Of a stretch of DNA of 55,867 nucleotides, positions 42,852 to 51,268 are shown piece by piece; within the stretch, counting starts at the first letter, position 1; every line of letters starts with the position of its first letter. The notes beneath the pieces were generated by a model. That model was not told the origin of the DNA. It saw nothing but the letters and a program-made list of their open reading frames with translations, and ran no database searches. The stretch covers positions 1 through 55,867 of the forward strand of contig NZ_OY730262.1 of NCBI RefSeq assembly GCF_963422545.1, in the 5' to 3' direction. Made by a program: the position numbers and the translations under genes. The DNA comes from an uncultured Flavobacterium sp. (GTDB lineage: Bacteria > Bacteroidota > Bacteroidia > Flavobacteriales > Flavobacteriaceae).

Positions 42852-43106
42852 ATGAAAAAAGGAATTCACCCAGAAAATTACAGATTAGTTGCATTTAAAG
42901 ACATGTCAAATGATGACGTTTTTATCACTAAATCTACTGCAGATACAAAAGAAACAATTGAAGTTGACGGAGTTGAGTATCCAGTTGTAAAAATGGAGAT
43001 TTCTAGAACATCTCACCCTTTTTATACTGGTAAATCTAAACTTATCGATACTGCAGGACGTATTGATAAATTCAAAACTAAATATGCAAAACACGCTAAA
43101 AAATAA
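42852..43106 (+). CDS. rpmE2: 50S ribosomal protein L31, type B
   Basis: 84 residues. MKKGIHPENYRLVAFKDMSN, then EYPVVKMEISRTSHPFYTGKSK and DTAGRIDKFKTKYAK. It is the type B form: no Cys residues, so no zinc ribbon, plus the extended C-terminus. In organisms with both forms this is the zinc-independent paralog used under zinc starvation; flavobacteria often have only this one. It has its own promoter and terminator. Confidence 0.97.
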   Translation: MKKGIHPENYRLVAFKDMSNDDVFITKSTADTKETIEVDGVEYPVVKMEISRTSHPFYTGKSKLIDTAGRIDKFKTKYAKHAKK

Positions 43107-43125
43107 TAGCTGTTTAAAATTATAC

Positions 43126-43154
43126 AAAAGCCTTCCATTCGGGAGGCTTTTTTT
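43126..43154 (+). terminator. Terminator of rpmE2
   Basis: AAAAGCCTTCC-ATTC-GGGAGGCTTTTTTT. Confidence 0.88.
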
Positions 43155-43170
43155 ATGGTTTTTTTTTAAT

Positions 43171-43571
43171 AGCCACGAATTCACGAATTTTCTTTATTAT
43201 AAATTATTAAAAGATAAGAAGTCTGATTTTAAAATATAGCCCAAGGTTTCAACCTTGGGATTCGGAATGGATTGTGGATATATTGCGTCCCAGTGGTTGA
43301 AACCGCTGGCTATGGTTTTTTTGTTGAGATTGTTTGCTTTTTTTTGGATCTTATGTTTCTAAAAAAGAGTTCGTTATTTTTCAATATAGCCCAAGGTTTC
43401 AACCTTGAGATGCGGTACGGATTGTGGATATATTGTGTCCCAGCGGTTAAAACCGCTGGCTATGTTTTTTATAGAAGGTTATAAAATTGAATCTTTCAAA
43501 CTTTAGTCAAATAATTGTAATCTAAATTAATATGAGATAAAAGCAATGTAAAAATTCGTGAATTCGTAGCT
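43171..43571. repeat. ~400-bp inverted-repeat element (family I) enclosing two family B units
   Basis: Terminal inverted repeats AGCCACGAATTCACGAATTT (43171-43190) and its near-complement ending ATTCGTAGCT at 43571. Nothing inside is credible as protein. It encloses two copies of the family B palindromic unit at 43238-43313 and 43386-43463. This accounts for most of the 558-bp gap between rpmE2 and the GlmU-like gene. Confidence 0.7.
43238..43463. repeat. Two direct copies of palindromic unit family B (REP/BIME-like)
   Basis: Each ~77-bp unit runs ATAGCCCAAGGTTTCAACCTT, then a spacer containing GGATTGTGGATATATTG, then CCCAG(T/C)GGTT(G/A)AAACCGCTGGCTAT. Each end is a small palindrome, and the outermost ATAGCC/GGCTAT pair, so a unit can fold into a two-headed structure. 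A third, diverged copy lies at 22405-22490. Confidence 0.75.
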
Positions 43572-43612
43572 ATCAGAAAAAAACATATATTAATGAAACA
43601 CATAAATATTTG

Positions 43613-43620
43613 TAACTTTG
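43613..43620 (+). promoter_or_regulatory. -7 element TAACTTTG before the GlmU-like gene
   Basis: It fits TAnnTTTG, 44 bp before the ATG at 43665; the -33 position has no TTG. Confidence 0.5.
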
Positions 43621-43664
43621 GCCTCGATAACCAAATCAAGATTTTAACATATTAAATTAATTTT

Positions 43665-44840
43665 ATGAATTACATTCTTTTTGACGGTCCCGTCCGGAAT
43701 GCATTATTACCTTTTACGTTTACAAGACCCGTGGCTGATATCTTAATCGGAATTATGACGATTCGCCAAAAATGGGAAGCACGTTTAGGTTCAACCATAA
43801 CTACGATCACAGAAGAATATTTATCAGAGAAATTCCCGATGGTGGAATTAGAAGAAAATGTAATGATTAATGCAGCGTATTTGCCAAATGATACGCTTGC
43901 AGAAATGGTTTCTAATTTAACCACTAATCAGGCTATTTTTAAAGGAGACGATGTAATTGCTTTTTTTACAAACGAAAATCAGGAAGAAGTTGATTTTGAC
44001 TCTTACGAAATAATCCAATACAACGATGCTTGTTTAACGGTAGAACATACCTGGGATATTTTTTCTAAAAATGACGCAGCAATCCGTGAAGACTTCGTTT
44101 ATTTAACCGAAGATAGAAAATCACAACCTATACCAAAAAGTGTAAATGTTATTTCGCCGGAAAATGTATTTATCGAAGAAGGGGTAAAACTAGAGTTTGT
44201 TACTTTGAATGCTTCAACCGGACCTATATATATAGGTAAGAATGCCGAAATTATGGAAGGAACCGTAATTCGTGGGCCATTTGCTTTATGCGAAAATGCA
44301 CAAGTAAAACTAAATGCCAAAGTTTACGGAGCTACAACAGTTGGCCCGGGATCAAGAATAGGAGGAGAAGTTAAAAATTCGGTTCTTTTTGCTAATTCAA
44401 ATAAAGGGCATGACGGATTTTTAGGCGATTCTGTTTTGGGCGAATGGTGTAATATTGGAGCAGATACCAACAACTCAAATCTTAAAAATAACTACGAAGA
44501 AGTAAAATTATGGAGTTACGAAACCGAAGGTTTTGCTAAAACCGGACTTCAGTTTTGTGGTTTAATGATGGGAGATCACAGTAAATGCGGAATTAATACA
44601 ATGTTTAATACCGGAACCGTAGTAGGAGTGAGCACCAATATTTTTGGAAGCGGTTTTCCGCGCAATTTTGTCCCGAGTTTTTCTTGGGGTGGAGCAGCAG
44701 GTTTTACAACTTATGTAACCAAAAAAGCTTTTGAAACTGCAAAATTAGTAATGGGAAGACGAAACATAGATTTCGACGAAAAAGAAGCAGCGATCTTAGA
44801 GCATATTTTTGAGGAAACTAAAAAATGGAGAAAAGATTAA
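43665..44840 (+). CDS. GlmU-like protein (divergent nucleotidyltransferase plus left-handed beta-helix)
   Basis: 391 residues. The N-terminus NYILFDGPVRNALLPFTFTRPVADILIGIMTIRQKWE aligns in position with sugar-nucleotidyltransferases but lacks the usual GxGTRM...PK nucleotide motif. The second half has hexapeptide-repeat turns (IYIGKNAEIMEGTVIRGPFALCENAQVKLNAKVYGATTVGPGSRIGGEV), as in GlmU and other acyltransferases. It is a family I know as 'GlmU family protein' in Bacteroidota. The true reaction is unsettled; a canonical GlmU role should not be assumed. Confidence 0.85.
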   Translation: MNYILFDGPVRNALLPFTFTRPVADILIGIMTIRQKWEARLGSTITTITEEYLSEKFPMVELEENVMINAAYLPNDTLAEMVSNLTTNQAIFKGDDVIAFFTNENQEEVDFDSYEIIQYNDACLTVEHTWDIFSKNDAAIREDFVYLTEDRKSQPIPKSVNVISPENVFIEEGVKLEFVTLNASTGPIYIGKNAEIMEGTVIRGPFALCENAQVKLNAKVYGATTVGPGSRIGGEVKNSVLFANSNKGHDGFLGDSVLGEWCNIGADTNNSNLKNNYEEVKLWSYETEGFAKTGLQFCGLMMGDHSKCGINTMFNTGTVVGVSTNIFGSGFPRNFVPSFSWGGAAGFTTYVTKKAFETAKLVMGRRNIDFDEKEAAILEHIFEETKKWRKD

Positions 44841-44880
44841 TTAGATAATTAGTCAATTAGATAATGAGATAATTTTAGTA

Positions 44881-44919
44881 ACCCGACAGGTTTTAAAACC
44901 TGTCGGGTTTTGTTTTTTT
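44881..44919 (+). terminator. Terminator after the GlmU-like gene
   Basis: ACCCGACAGGTTTT-AAAACCTGTCGGGT, an almost gapless palindrome followed by TTTG and seven T. Confidence 0.85.
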
Positions 44920-44942
44920 ACATGCCTTTGCATTGCATATTA

Positions 44943-45044
44943 AACCGGACTGAAGTCCGGTCCTACAATATAATTCGTTCCTTCGGAACTTAAAAGAGCC
45001 TTCGGCTCGAGCTATATTGTAGGGCCGGACTTCAGTCCGGTTAA
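44943..45044. repeat. Four-hairpin palindromic element (family Q)
   Basis: The outer arms (AACCGGACTGAAGTCCGG(T/C)CCTACAATATA and its complement) match at 29 of 30 bases, and each arm contains its own palindrome CCGGACT-GA-AGTCCGG. Between them lie two matched mini-hairpins, GTTCC-TTC-GGAAC and GAGCC-TTC-GGCTC. It is non-coding and lies between the GlmU-like gene and the ABC-F gene. Confidence 0.75.
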
Positions 45045-45145
45045 AAAATAGAATGAAACAATTTTTTGTTTTGCCATAGATTTTGAAAATTATCACATTT
45101 TCTAATTGACACATTCCCTAATTATCAAATTGCCACATTTTCTAA

Positions 45146-45175
45146 TTGCCTAATTATCTAATTAATCTATCTTTG
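45146..45175 (+). promoter_or_regulatory. Promoter of the ABC-F gene
   Basis: TTG (45146-45148), a 19-bp spacer and TATCTTTG (45168-45175), 63 bp before the start codon. Confidence 0.8.
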
Positions 45176-45238
45176 CAGCACGAAAAAAATAGGTAGTCAA
45201 ATAAACGATTAACCGATAAAACAAATTCACAGAAGATA

Positions 45239-46873
45239 ATGATTACAGTTAACGATATTTCGGTTCAGTTTGGTGGAACTACATTATTTAGCGATGTTTC
45301 TTTTGCTATAAATGAAAATGATAAAATTGCCCTTATGGGTAAAAATGGTGCGGGAAAATCGACACTTTTAAAAATAATTGCAGGTCAAAGCAAACCTTCT
45401 ACCGGAAGTATCTCTACTCCAAAAGACGCTGTTGTGGCTTATTTACCTCAGCATTTGTTGACGAAAGATGGATCGACTGTAATGGAAGAAGCATCTAAAG
45501 CTTTTGGTGAGATTTTTAAAATGAAAGCCGAAATTGATGAAATCAACGAACAATTAACGGTTCGAACTGATTATGAAAGTGACGCTTACATGAAATTGAT
45601 CGAAAGAGTTTCTGACTTAAGTGAGAAATTTTATGCGATTGAAGAAGTAAATTATGAGGCTGAAGTTGAGAAAATTTTAATAGGTTTAGGTTTTGAACGT
45701 GAAGATTTTACACGTCAGACTTCTGAGTTTTCAGGAGGATGGAGAATGCGTATTGAACTTGCTAAAATCTTATTGCAAAAACCAGATTTAATTTTGCTGG
45801 ATGAGCCGACCAACCACATGGATATCGAAAGTATCCAATGGTTAGAAGAGTTTTTGATCAATTCAGCAAAAGCAGTAGTGGTAATTTCGCACGATAGAGC
45901 ATTCGTAGATAATATTACAAATCGTACTATTGAGGTTACAATGGGAAGAATTTACGATTATAAAGCTAAATATTCTCATTATTTAGAATTAAGAAAAGAC
46001 CGTCGTATTCATCAGCAAAAAGCATATGATGAGCAACAAAAAATGATTGCAGATAACAGAGCTTTCATTGATCGTTTTAAAGGAACTTTCTCTAAAACTG
46101 ATGCGGTTCAGTCTCGTGTTAAGATGCTTGAAAAATTAGTTATTGTTCAGGTTGATGAAGTAGACAATTCAGCATTAAAATTAAAATTCCCGCCAGCGGC
46201 ACGTTCAGGACAATATCCTGTGGTAGTAAAAGACATTTCTAAATCTTATGGAGATCATGTGGTTTTTAAAGATGCTAATATAGTTATCGAAAGAGGTCAA
46301 AAAGTGGCTTTCGTAGGTAAAAATGGAGAAGGAAAATCGACTATGATCAAAGCGATCATGAAAGAAATTGGTATCGATGAAGGAAGTGTTGATATTGGTC
46401 ACAATTCTCAAATTGGATATTTTGCTCAAAATCAGGCTTCTTTACTAGACGAAAATGCTACAATTTTCGAAACAATTGATGCGATTGCAGTTGGAGATAT
46501 TCGTACGCAAATTAAAAACATTCTGGGAGCTTTTATGTTTCAGGGAGATGATATTACCAAAAAAGTGAAAGTGCTTTCAGGAGGAGAAAAAACACGTTTG
46601 GCAATGATCAAATTGTTGTTAGAGCCAGTGAATTTATTGATTCTGGATGAGCCTTCGAATCACTTAGATATGAAAACCAAAGATATTATTAAAGATGCGT
46701 TGCGTGATTTTGACGGAACTTTAATTCTGGTTTCTCACGACCGTGATTTCCTTGACGGATTAGCAACTAAAGTTTTTGAATTTGGAAACAAACGTGTAAA
46801 AGAACATTTTGAAGATGTTGCCGGTTTCCTGGCACACAAGAAAATGGATTCTATGCGAGAGATCGAAAAGTAA
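45239..46873 (+). CDS. ABC-F family ATPase (ribosome-associated)
   Basis: 544 residues with two ATPase domains and no membrane part. Domain 1: GKNGAGKST, FSGGWRMRIELAKIL, LILLDEPTNHMD. Domain 2: GKNGEGKST, LSGGEKTRLAMIKLL, LLILDEPSNHLD. Between them lies a charged P-site-tRNA-interaction linker (KYSHYLELRKDRRIHQQKAYDEQQ). The architecture is of the YbiT/Uup/EttA group, which acts on stalled or initiating ribosomes. No C-terminal coiled coil typical of Uup is seen. Some ABC-F proteins give antibiotic resistance; nothing here suggests that. Confidence 0.94.
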   Translation: MITVNDISVQFGGTTLFSDVSFAINENDKIALMGKNGAGKSTLLKIIAGQSKPSTGSISTPKDAVVAYLPQHLLTKDGSTVMEEASKAFGEIFKMKAEIDEINEQLTVRTDYESDAYMKLIERVSDLSEKFYAIEEVNYEAEVEKILIGLGFEREDFTRQTSEFSGGWRMRIELAKILLQKPDLILLDEPTNHMDIESIQWLEEFLINSAKAVVVISHDRAFVDNITNRTIEVTMGRIYDYKAKYSHYLELRKDRRIHQQKAYDEQQKMIADNRAFIDRFKGTFSKTDAVQSRVKMLEKLVIVQVDEVDNSALKLKFPPAARSGQYPVVVKDISKSYGDHVVFKDANIVIERGQKVAFVGKNGEGKSTMIKAIMKEIGIDEGSVDIGHNSQIGYFAQNQASLLDENATIFETIDAIAVGDIRTQIKNILGAFMFQGDDITKKVKVLSGGEKTRLAMIKLLLEPVNLLILDEPSNHLDMKTKDIIKDALRDFDGTLILVSHDRDFLDGLATKVFEFGNKRVKEHFEDVAGFLAHKKMDSMREIEK

Positions 46874-46895
46874 TTTTCGAGCATTGTAAAAATAT

Positions 46896-46925
46896 AAAGC
46901 ACAAGTTTATTCTTGTGCTTTTTTT
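46896..46925 (+). terminator. Terminator of the ABC-F gene
   Basis: AAAGCACAAG-TTTATT-CTTGTGCTTT followed by T. Confidence 0.87.
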
Positions 46926-47169
46926 ATGGCAATTTTTGTCAGATAAAATAAAGAAAATGACACTTTTAGAAAACAGATATTTATAAAGTTGAGCATATAA
47001 ATCTTACATTATGATATTGATAGTAAGGAAAAAAGGAGATTGAATTAAAGTTTTTTAGTGTTTTGTGGTTGTAAAACAGAGAGTTAAGTAAAATTTTTGA
47101 AGGATGTTAAACTTTGTGTGTTTTTTCATACCTTAGTCATAACTATTAAAAAATTAACTAATTATTAGT

Positions 47170-48303
47170 ATGAAAAAGACTCTTTTAATTTTGGTTGTTT
47201 TAATGACTAATTTATTTAGTCAATCTATATTTTGTCAAACAGATAATGAGCCTGTAGCTTTAGGTTTACCGGGAGATAATCTTAATTTATATGCCGTTTT
47301 AGACATTTTTCAAAAGTCAAAAACTTTAGAAGATTTTGAAAAAGTATTAAACGAACAAGACAGTAAGGTTAATAATTTAGATTTAAACAATGACAATCAA
47401 ATTGATTATATTGAAGTCTATAGCAAGAAAGATGGAAACACAAATTTGATTGTGCTTCAGGTTGCTATCGGTGCGTCAGAAAAACAAGATGTAGCAGTTG
47501 TTGAAGTCGATAAAGACAAAAAGAACAATATACATGTTCAGATCATTGGAGATAAAGATTTATACGGAAAAAATTATATTGTAGAGCCTTCAGATACCGT
47601 TGCTGGGACACCAAATCCGGGTTACAAAGGTGAGGGTGTCGTAATTGTAAATAATAATACAACCAATAATTACAATACAACAAGCCCGGATTATGTAGGT
47701 ACAAGCGTAAGTGCATGGCCGGTAATAGTGTTTATGTTTTCTCCGGTTTATGTAGTGTATCGATCTCCTTGGTATTGGGGTTATTATCCTTCGTACTGGC
47801 GTCCTTGGCGTCCGGTTTACTATCACGATTATTGGGGATATCATGGACATTATTATACCAACTCTTATTATAGAAGAACTGTTGTCGTGAGAAATCCGAG
47901 ATATTATAATACCTATGCTTCAAGACGAAGTACATCAGTAGTAGTAAGAGATAATAGAGTTAATGGCCGCTACAATACAACCTATAACGGAAGAGATTAT
48001 AAGAGACCCGCTCCGGTTACGCCTACAAGACCTGTAACGCGCCCAACTAATCCGTCTACAAGGCCAGGTACAACAAGACCGGTAACCCGTCCAACTAATC
48101 CTTCGACCAGACCAGGTACAACCAGACCGGTAACTCGTCCAACGAATCCTTCGACACGACCAGCCGTTCAGCCAACGCAGCCGGTAACTCGTCCAACAAA
48201 TCCATCGACACGACCAACTCAGCCAGTAACAAGACCGGCTACAAATAGAAGTACAGGAACACCAAATACTACAAATCGTAGTGGAGATTCTAATAGAAGA
48301 TAA
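47170..48303 (+). CDS. Secreted protein with aromatic-rich centre and Thr-Arg-Pro repeat tail
   Basis: 377 residues. The signal peptide ends near SIFCQ (~24). The folded part (~30-145) includes DLNNDNQIDYIEVY, an EF-hand-like loop, and strands NLIVLQVAIGASEKQDVAVVEVDKD. The middle (~175-240) is dense in Trp, Tyr and Arg (PWYWGYYPSYWRPWRPVYYHDYWG). From T286 the tail repeats TRPVTRPTNPSTRPGT about three times exactly, then degenerates. Such arginine/proline tails suggest an extended, cationic surface segment that could bind polysaccharide or polyanions (inference). It ends 57 bp before the porin gene on the same strand. No function is known to me. Confidence 0.75.
   Translation: MKKTLLILVVLMTNLFSQSIFCQTDNEPVALGLPGDNLNLYAVLDIFQKSKTLEDFEKVLNEQDSKVNNLDLNNDNQIDYIEVYSKKDGNTNLIVLQVAIGASEKQDVAVVEVDKDKKNNIHVQIIGDKDLYGKNYIVEPSDTVAGTPNPGYKGEGVVIVNNNTTNNYNTTSPDYVGTSVSAWPVIVFMFSPVYVVYRSPWYWGYYPSYWRPWRPVYYHDYWGYHGHYYTNSYYRRTVVVRNPRYYNTYASRRSTSVVVRDNRVNGRYNTTYNGRDYKRPAPVTPTRPVTRPTNPSTRPGTTRPVTRPTNPSTRPGTTRPVTRPTNPSTRPAVQPTQPVTRPTNPSTRPTQPVTRPATNRSTGTPNTTNRSGDSNRR
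48025..48240 (+). repeat. In-frame 48-bp tandem repeat in the tail of the secreted protein
   Basis: Units encode TRPVTRPTNPSTRPGT; three near-exact copies are followed by two shortened ones (QPVTRPTNPSTRPT). Synonymous differences between units show that protein sequence is being kept. Confidence 0.8.
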
Positions 48304-48360
48304 GGTTAGATCGTAAAAATTTAAGAACTAATAGTACATTAATCTTTAATTTACAGGATT

Positions 48361-49509
48361 ATGGGGAAACCTTTATTGCTAAAAATTATTTTTCTTTTTA
48401 TAATGCCGCTTTACATAAGCGCGCAAACCGTTACAACTCCGACAGCGGAGGCACCTGAAAGTACAGTTAAGTATCCTCAGTTTCAGTTTAAGGGATTGTT
48501 TCAGGCTCGATATCTGCAAGCTTTAGAAGATGGTGTTGATGTTATGGGATTGCATCATTCTACAGGTGATGTTGTTCAGAGCACATTTGATATTAAAAGG
48601 ATGCGTGTTGGCCTTAATACTAAACTGAGTGAAGCAACCGAAGTTGTTATTCTGGTCAATCTTGCTGATTTTAAATCAGATCCAAAAGGAAAAGTTCTTG
48701 AAAACGCCTACGTAAAATATACTTTTAATAAATATTTTGCGATAACAGGAGGTCAGTTTCGACCTGCTTTTGGTGTTGAAGAGTTAGTTCCGGTAGACAT
48801 TATTAAATCATTTGATTTTTCGAATCAATATTATGAATTTGGGAAAAATGGCTGGACAAGTTTTCAAATCGGAGCTTCTGCAAGCGGAGCTTTTGATCTT
48901 GGAAAAATTCCTTTTAATTATGCTGTTTCTGTGTTAAACGGAAATGGGAAAGATCAGGAAAAAGATAAAGATAACGGAAAGCAATATTCTACAAGATTGG
49001 TTTTTACATTGTCAAAAGAGCACAAAATTAATTTAGGTTTGAATGCCGGTTCCGGAAAGGTTTTTAAACAAGATGTTTTTGCTTTAGGTGCAGATATTAC
49101 AAGTGATTTTAAACTAAACGATAAATTTACTTTTGATTTGCAGGTTGAGTACAAACAAGGAACAAATCATAACTTGTATTTCGCTTTGCCTGTCGACCAA
49201 AGAACTGCAAATGTTGCCGATTATCAAATGCGCGGAATTTATTTTCTGCCCAATTTGAGATATCAAATAGATTATAAAAAACTGACTTCATTAGAATTGT
49301 CGTGCCGTTATGAGAGATTTGATCCAAGTTATAAAATCGATTCAAATGTGCGGCAGACCTATACACCAATGATAAGTCTTGAATTTGGTAAAGCCTATAC
49401 AGGTCGTATAGAAATGGGTTTTGAGATAGACCGCTTTGATCGAAATATTCCGGATACATCAATCTATAATGACAATTTATTTATAATCCAGTTTCAGTGT
49501 AGACTATAG
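48361..49509 (+). CDS. Phosphate-selective porin O/P-like outer-membrane porin
   Basis: 382 residues. Signal peptide ends PLYISAQ (~22). Barrel strands begin FQFKGLFQARYLQALEDG, with FDIKRMRVGLNTKLSEATEVVILVNLADF and KYFAITGGQFRPAFGVEELVP, which match the OprO/OprP family. It ends DNLFIIQFQCRL. In Bacteroidota, members are annotated for phosphate or pyrophosphate, but specificity is uncertain. It ends 20 bp before the DASS symporter gene, so the pair likely brings one anionic substrate across both membranes. Confidence 0.87.
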   Translation: MGKPLLLKIIFLFIMPLYISAQTVTTPTAEAPESTVKYPQFQFKGLFQARYLQALEDGVDVMGLHHSTGDVVQSTFDIKRMRVGLNTKLSEATEVVILVNLADFKSDPKGKVLENAYVKYTFNKYFAITGGQFRPAFGVEELVPVDIIKSFDFSNQYYEFGKNGWTSFQIGASASGAFDLGKIPFNYAVSVLNGNGKDQEKDKDNGKQYSTRLVFTLSKEHKINLGLNAGSGKVFKQDVFALGADITSDFKLNDKFTFDLQVEYKQGTNHNLYFALPVDQRTANVADYQMRGIYFLPNLRYQIDYKKLTSLELSCRYERFDPSYKIDSNVRQTYTPMISLEFGKAYTGRIEMGFEIDRFDRNIPDTSIYNDNLFIIQFQCRL

Positions 49510-49529
49510 TTTAATTTAATTTCAATTCT

Positions 49530-50960
49530 ATGAAAGAAGTAAAAATTCCTCAAACCTTAATTACACTAGCTGCCGGAATCGCAATTTGGTTGATTCCTGC
49601 ACCAGATGGCGTGGTAATTGAAGCCTGGCATTTGTTTGCTATTTTTGTGGCAACAATTTTAGGAATCATTTTAAAGGCAGCACCAATGGGCACCATGTGC
49701 ATGATTGCAATTGCACTTACCGCTTTCTCACAAGTTTTGGCGCCTGGTGATCCGGGAAAATCAATAACATTGGCGTTAAAAGGTTTTGGAGATAAAGTAA
49801 TCTGGCTTATCGGGATTTCGTTTTTTATAGCAAGAGGTTTTATTAAAACAGGATTAGGAAACAGAATTGCATTTCTGTTCATCAGGATATTTGGTAAAAG
49901 CTCACTTGGATTAGCTTATGGTTTAGGATTGGCAGATTTAGTTTTGGCTCCCGCCGTACCAAGTAATACAGCCAGAGGAGGAGGGATTATTTACCCAATT
50001 ATGAAATCAATGTCAATGAGTTTTGGTTCAATGCCTGATCAGCCGGAAACACACCGTAAACTTGGTTCTTATCTTACTTTAAGCAGTTATAATGCAAATT
50101 TAATTGCCTCGTCCATGTTTTTAACAGGAACAGCGAGTAACCCAATGTGTCAAAAATTTGCACTTAATTTAGGAATCAAAATTACCTGGATGTCCTGGGC
50201 AGCCGCGGCAATAGTTCCGGGTTTGGTAGCATTTTTTGTAATTCCTTTTGTCTTGTATAAAATTTATCCGCCTGAGTTGAAAAAAACGGGTGATGCACCT
50301 CAGATAGCAGCTCAGAAACTTAAAGATATGGGGCCAATAACACGCAACGAATGGATGATGCTATTGACTTTCTTCATTTTATTATTTCTTTGGATGACAG
50401 GCGATTTATTCTCTATAGATGCAACCACTACTGCATTTATAGGTCTTGTTATTTTGCTTTTGACATCCGTTTTAACATGGGATGACGTAAAAGCCGAAAA
50501 AGGAGCATGGGATACCATTGTCTGGTTTTCGGTTTTAGTAATGATGGCTAGTTCGCTCAACGAATTAGGTTTTATTGGCTGGTTCAGTAACTTGGTAAAA
50601 GCAGAGATTGGCGGTTTAAGCTGGCAAATGGCCTTCCCGATTATTGTTTTAGTATACTTTTTTAGTCATTATCTCTTTGCAAGTGCAACAGCTCACGTAG
50701 CAGCAATGTATGCGGCTTTGCTGGGCGTTGGTGTTTCACTGGGAATTCCCGGATTACTTTTGGCATTTATGCTTGGTTTCGTGGGTTCGATTTACGGAAC
50801 TTTAACGCATTATGGACACGGGCCTGCACCAGTTTTCTTTGGAAGTGGTTATGTCGACTTAAAAAGCTGGTGGGTCAAAGGATTAATAACCGGATTAACA
50901 ATGCTCGTGATCTATATGGTAATAGGAGGATTGTGGCTTCGATTAATTGGCGATTTCTAA
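49530..50960 (+). CDS. DASS-family anion symporter (2-oxoglutarate/malate-type, SLC13/CitT)
   Basis: 476 residues with about 12 membrane segments. PAVPSNTARGGGIIYPIMKS and SSMFLTGTASNPMCQKFA are the two conserved substrate/Na+ loops (SNT and the second, in helical-hairpin positions). TLTHYGHGPAPVFFGSGYV is typical of the CitT/TtdT/plastid DiT1 branch. Expected substrates are C4 or C5 dicarboxylates, perhaps tartrate or succinate (family-level). It is transcribed with the OprO-like porin. Its stop overlaps the stop of the convergent GNAT-like gene (50957-50960). Confidence 0.92.
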   Translation: MKEVKIPQTLITLAAGIAIWLIPAPDGVVIEAWHLFAIFVATILGIILKAAPMGTMCMIAIALTAFSQVLAPGDPGKSITLALKGFGDKVIWLIGISFFIARGFIKTGLGNRIAFLFIRIFGKSSLGLAYGLGLADLVLAPAVPSNTARGGGIIYPIMKSMSMSFGSMPDQPETHRKLGSYLTLSSYNANLIASSMFLTGTASNPMCQKFALNLGIKITWMSWAAAAIVPGLVAFFVIPFVLYKIYPPELKKTGDAPQIAAQKLKDMGPITRNEWMMLLTFFILLFLWMTGDLFSIDATTTAFIGLVILLLTSVLTWDDVKAEKGAWDTIVWFSVLVMMASSLNELGFIGWFSNLVKAEIGGLSWQMAFPIIVLVYFFSHYLFASATAHVAAMYAALLGVGVSLGIPGLLLAFMLGFVGSIYGTLTHYGHGPAPVFFGSGYVDLKSWWVKGLITGLTMLVIYMVIGGLWLRLIGDF

Positions 50961-51268
50961 ATTCTGATTCCGGGAGGAAGTAACTCTTTATACTCGGGAT
51001 TTTTTTTGATAAATGAGACAATTCTAGGATGAATAGGCATTAATTTGAATTTTTTTTCAATGACAATTTCCATGATGTTTTTTAGTAAAGTGTCAATTGT
51101 AGTTTGATTGTCAAAGCCTTCAGGGCTGTTGATTTTAGTTAGGAAAATTTTCTTTTCCTGAAAAGAATATTCAACAGAAAGTAATCCTTGAGGGACTATG
51201 GTCTCAAATTGTCTTGCAAAAGTATTGTCTTTGATTTCCATAGTTTCAACAGGTTCCATATTAGTCAT
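50957..51268 (-). CDS. GNAT-like small N-acetyltransferase (YjdJ-type), degenerate
   Basis: 103 residues. EIKDNTFARQFETIVPQGLLSVEYSFQEKKIFLTKI resembles the N-terminal strands of the short YjdJ/NATD1 acetyltransferases, and FKLMPIHPRIVSFIKKNPEYKELLP matches their conserved C-terminus (xPxCPFVxxYIxxHPEY). The acetyl-CoA loop normally between them (RGxGxGxxL) is replaced by FDNQTTIDTLLKNIMEI, so catalysis is doubtful. An alternative start is M4. It is convergent with the symporter gene. Confidence 0.75.
   Translation of the reverse strand: MTNMEPVETMEIKDNTFARQFETIVPQGLLSVEYSFQEKKIFLTKINSPEGFDNQTTIDTLLKNIMEIVIEKKFKLMPIHPRIVSFIKKNPEYKELLPPGIRI

Noticed and set aside
42622..42894. 90-residue hydrophobic reverse-strand frame
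   Set aside because: It overlaps the rpmE2 promoter and the first 43 bases of rpmE2, and its composition (Phe/Leu/Ile/Lys) is what AT-rich DNA gives by chance.
43272..43484. Frame encoding two near-identical WIYCVP segments
   Set aside because: It is produced by the two copies of the family B palindromic repeat, not by a gene.
44893..45114. 73-residue frame in the ABC-F upstream gap
   Set aside because: It consists mostly of translated palindromic element; no start context and a good alternative explanation.
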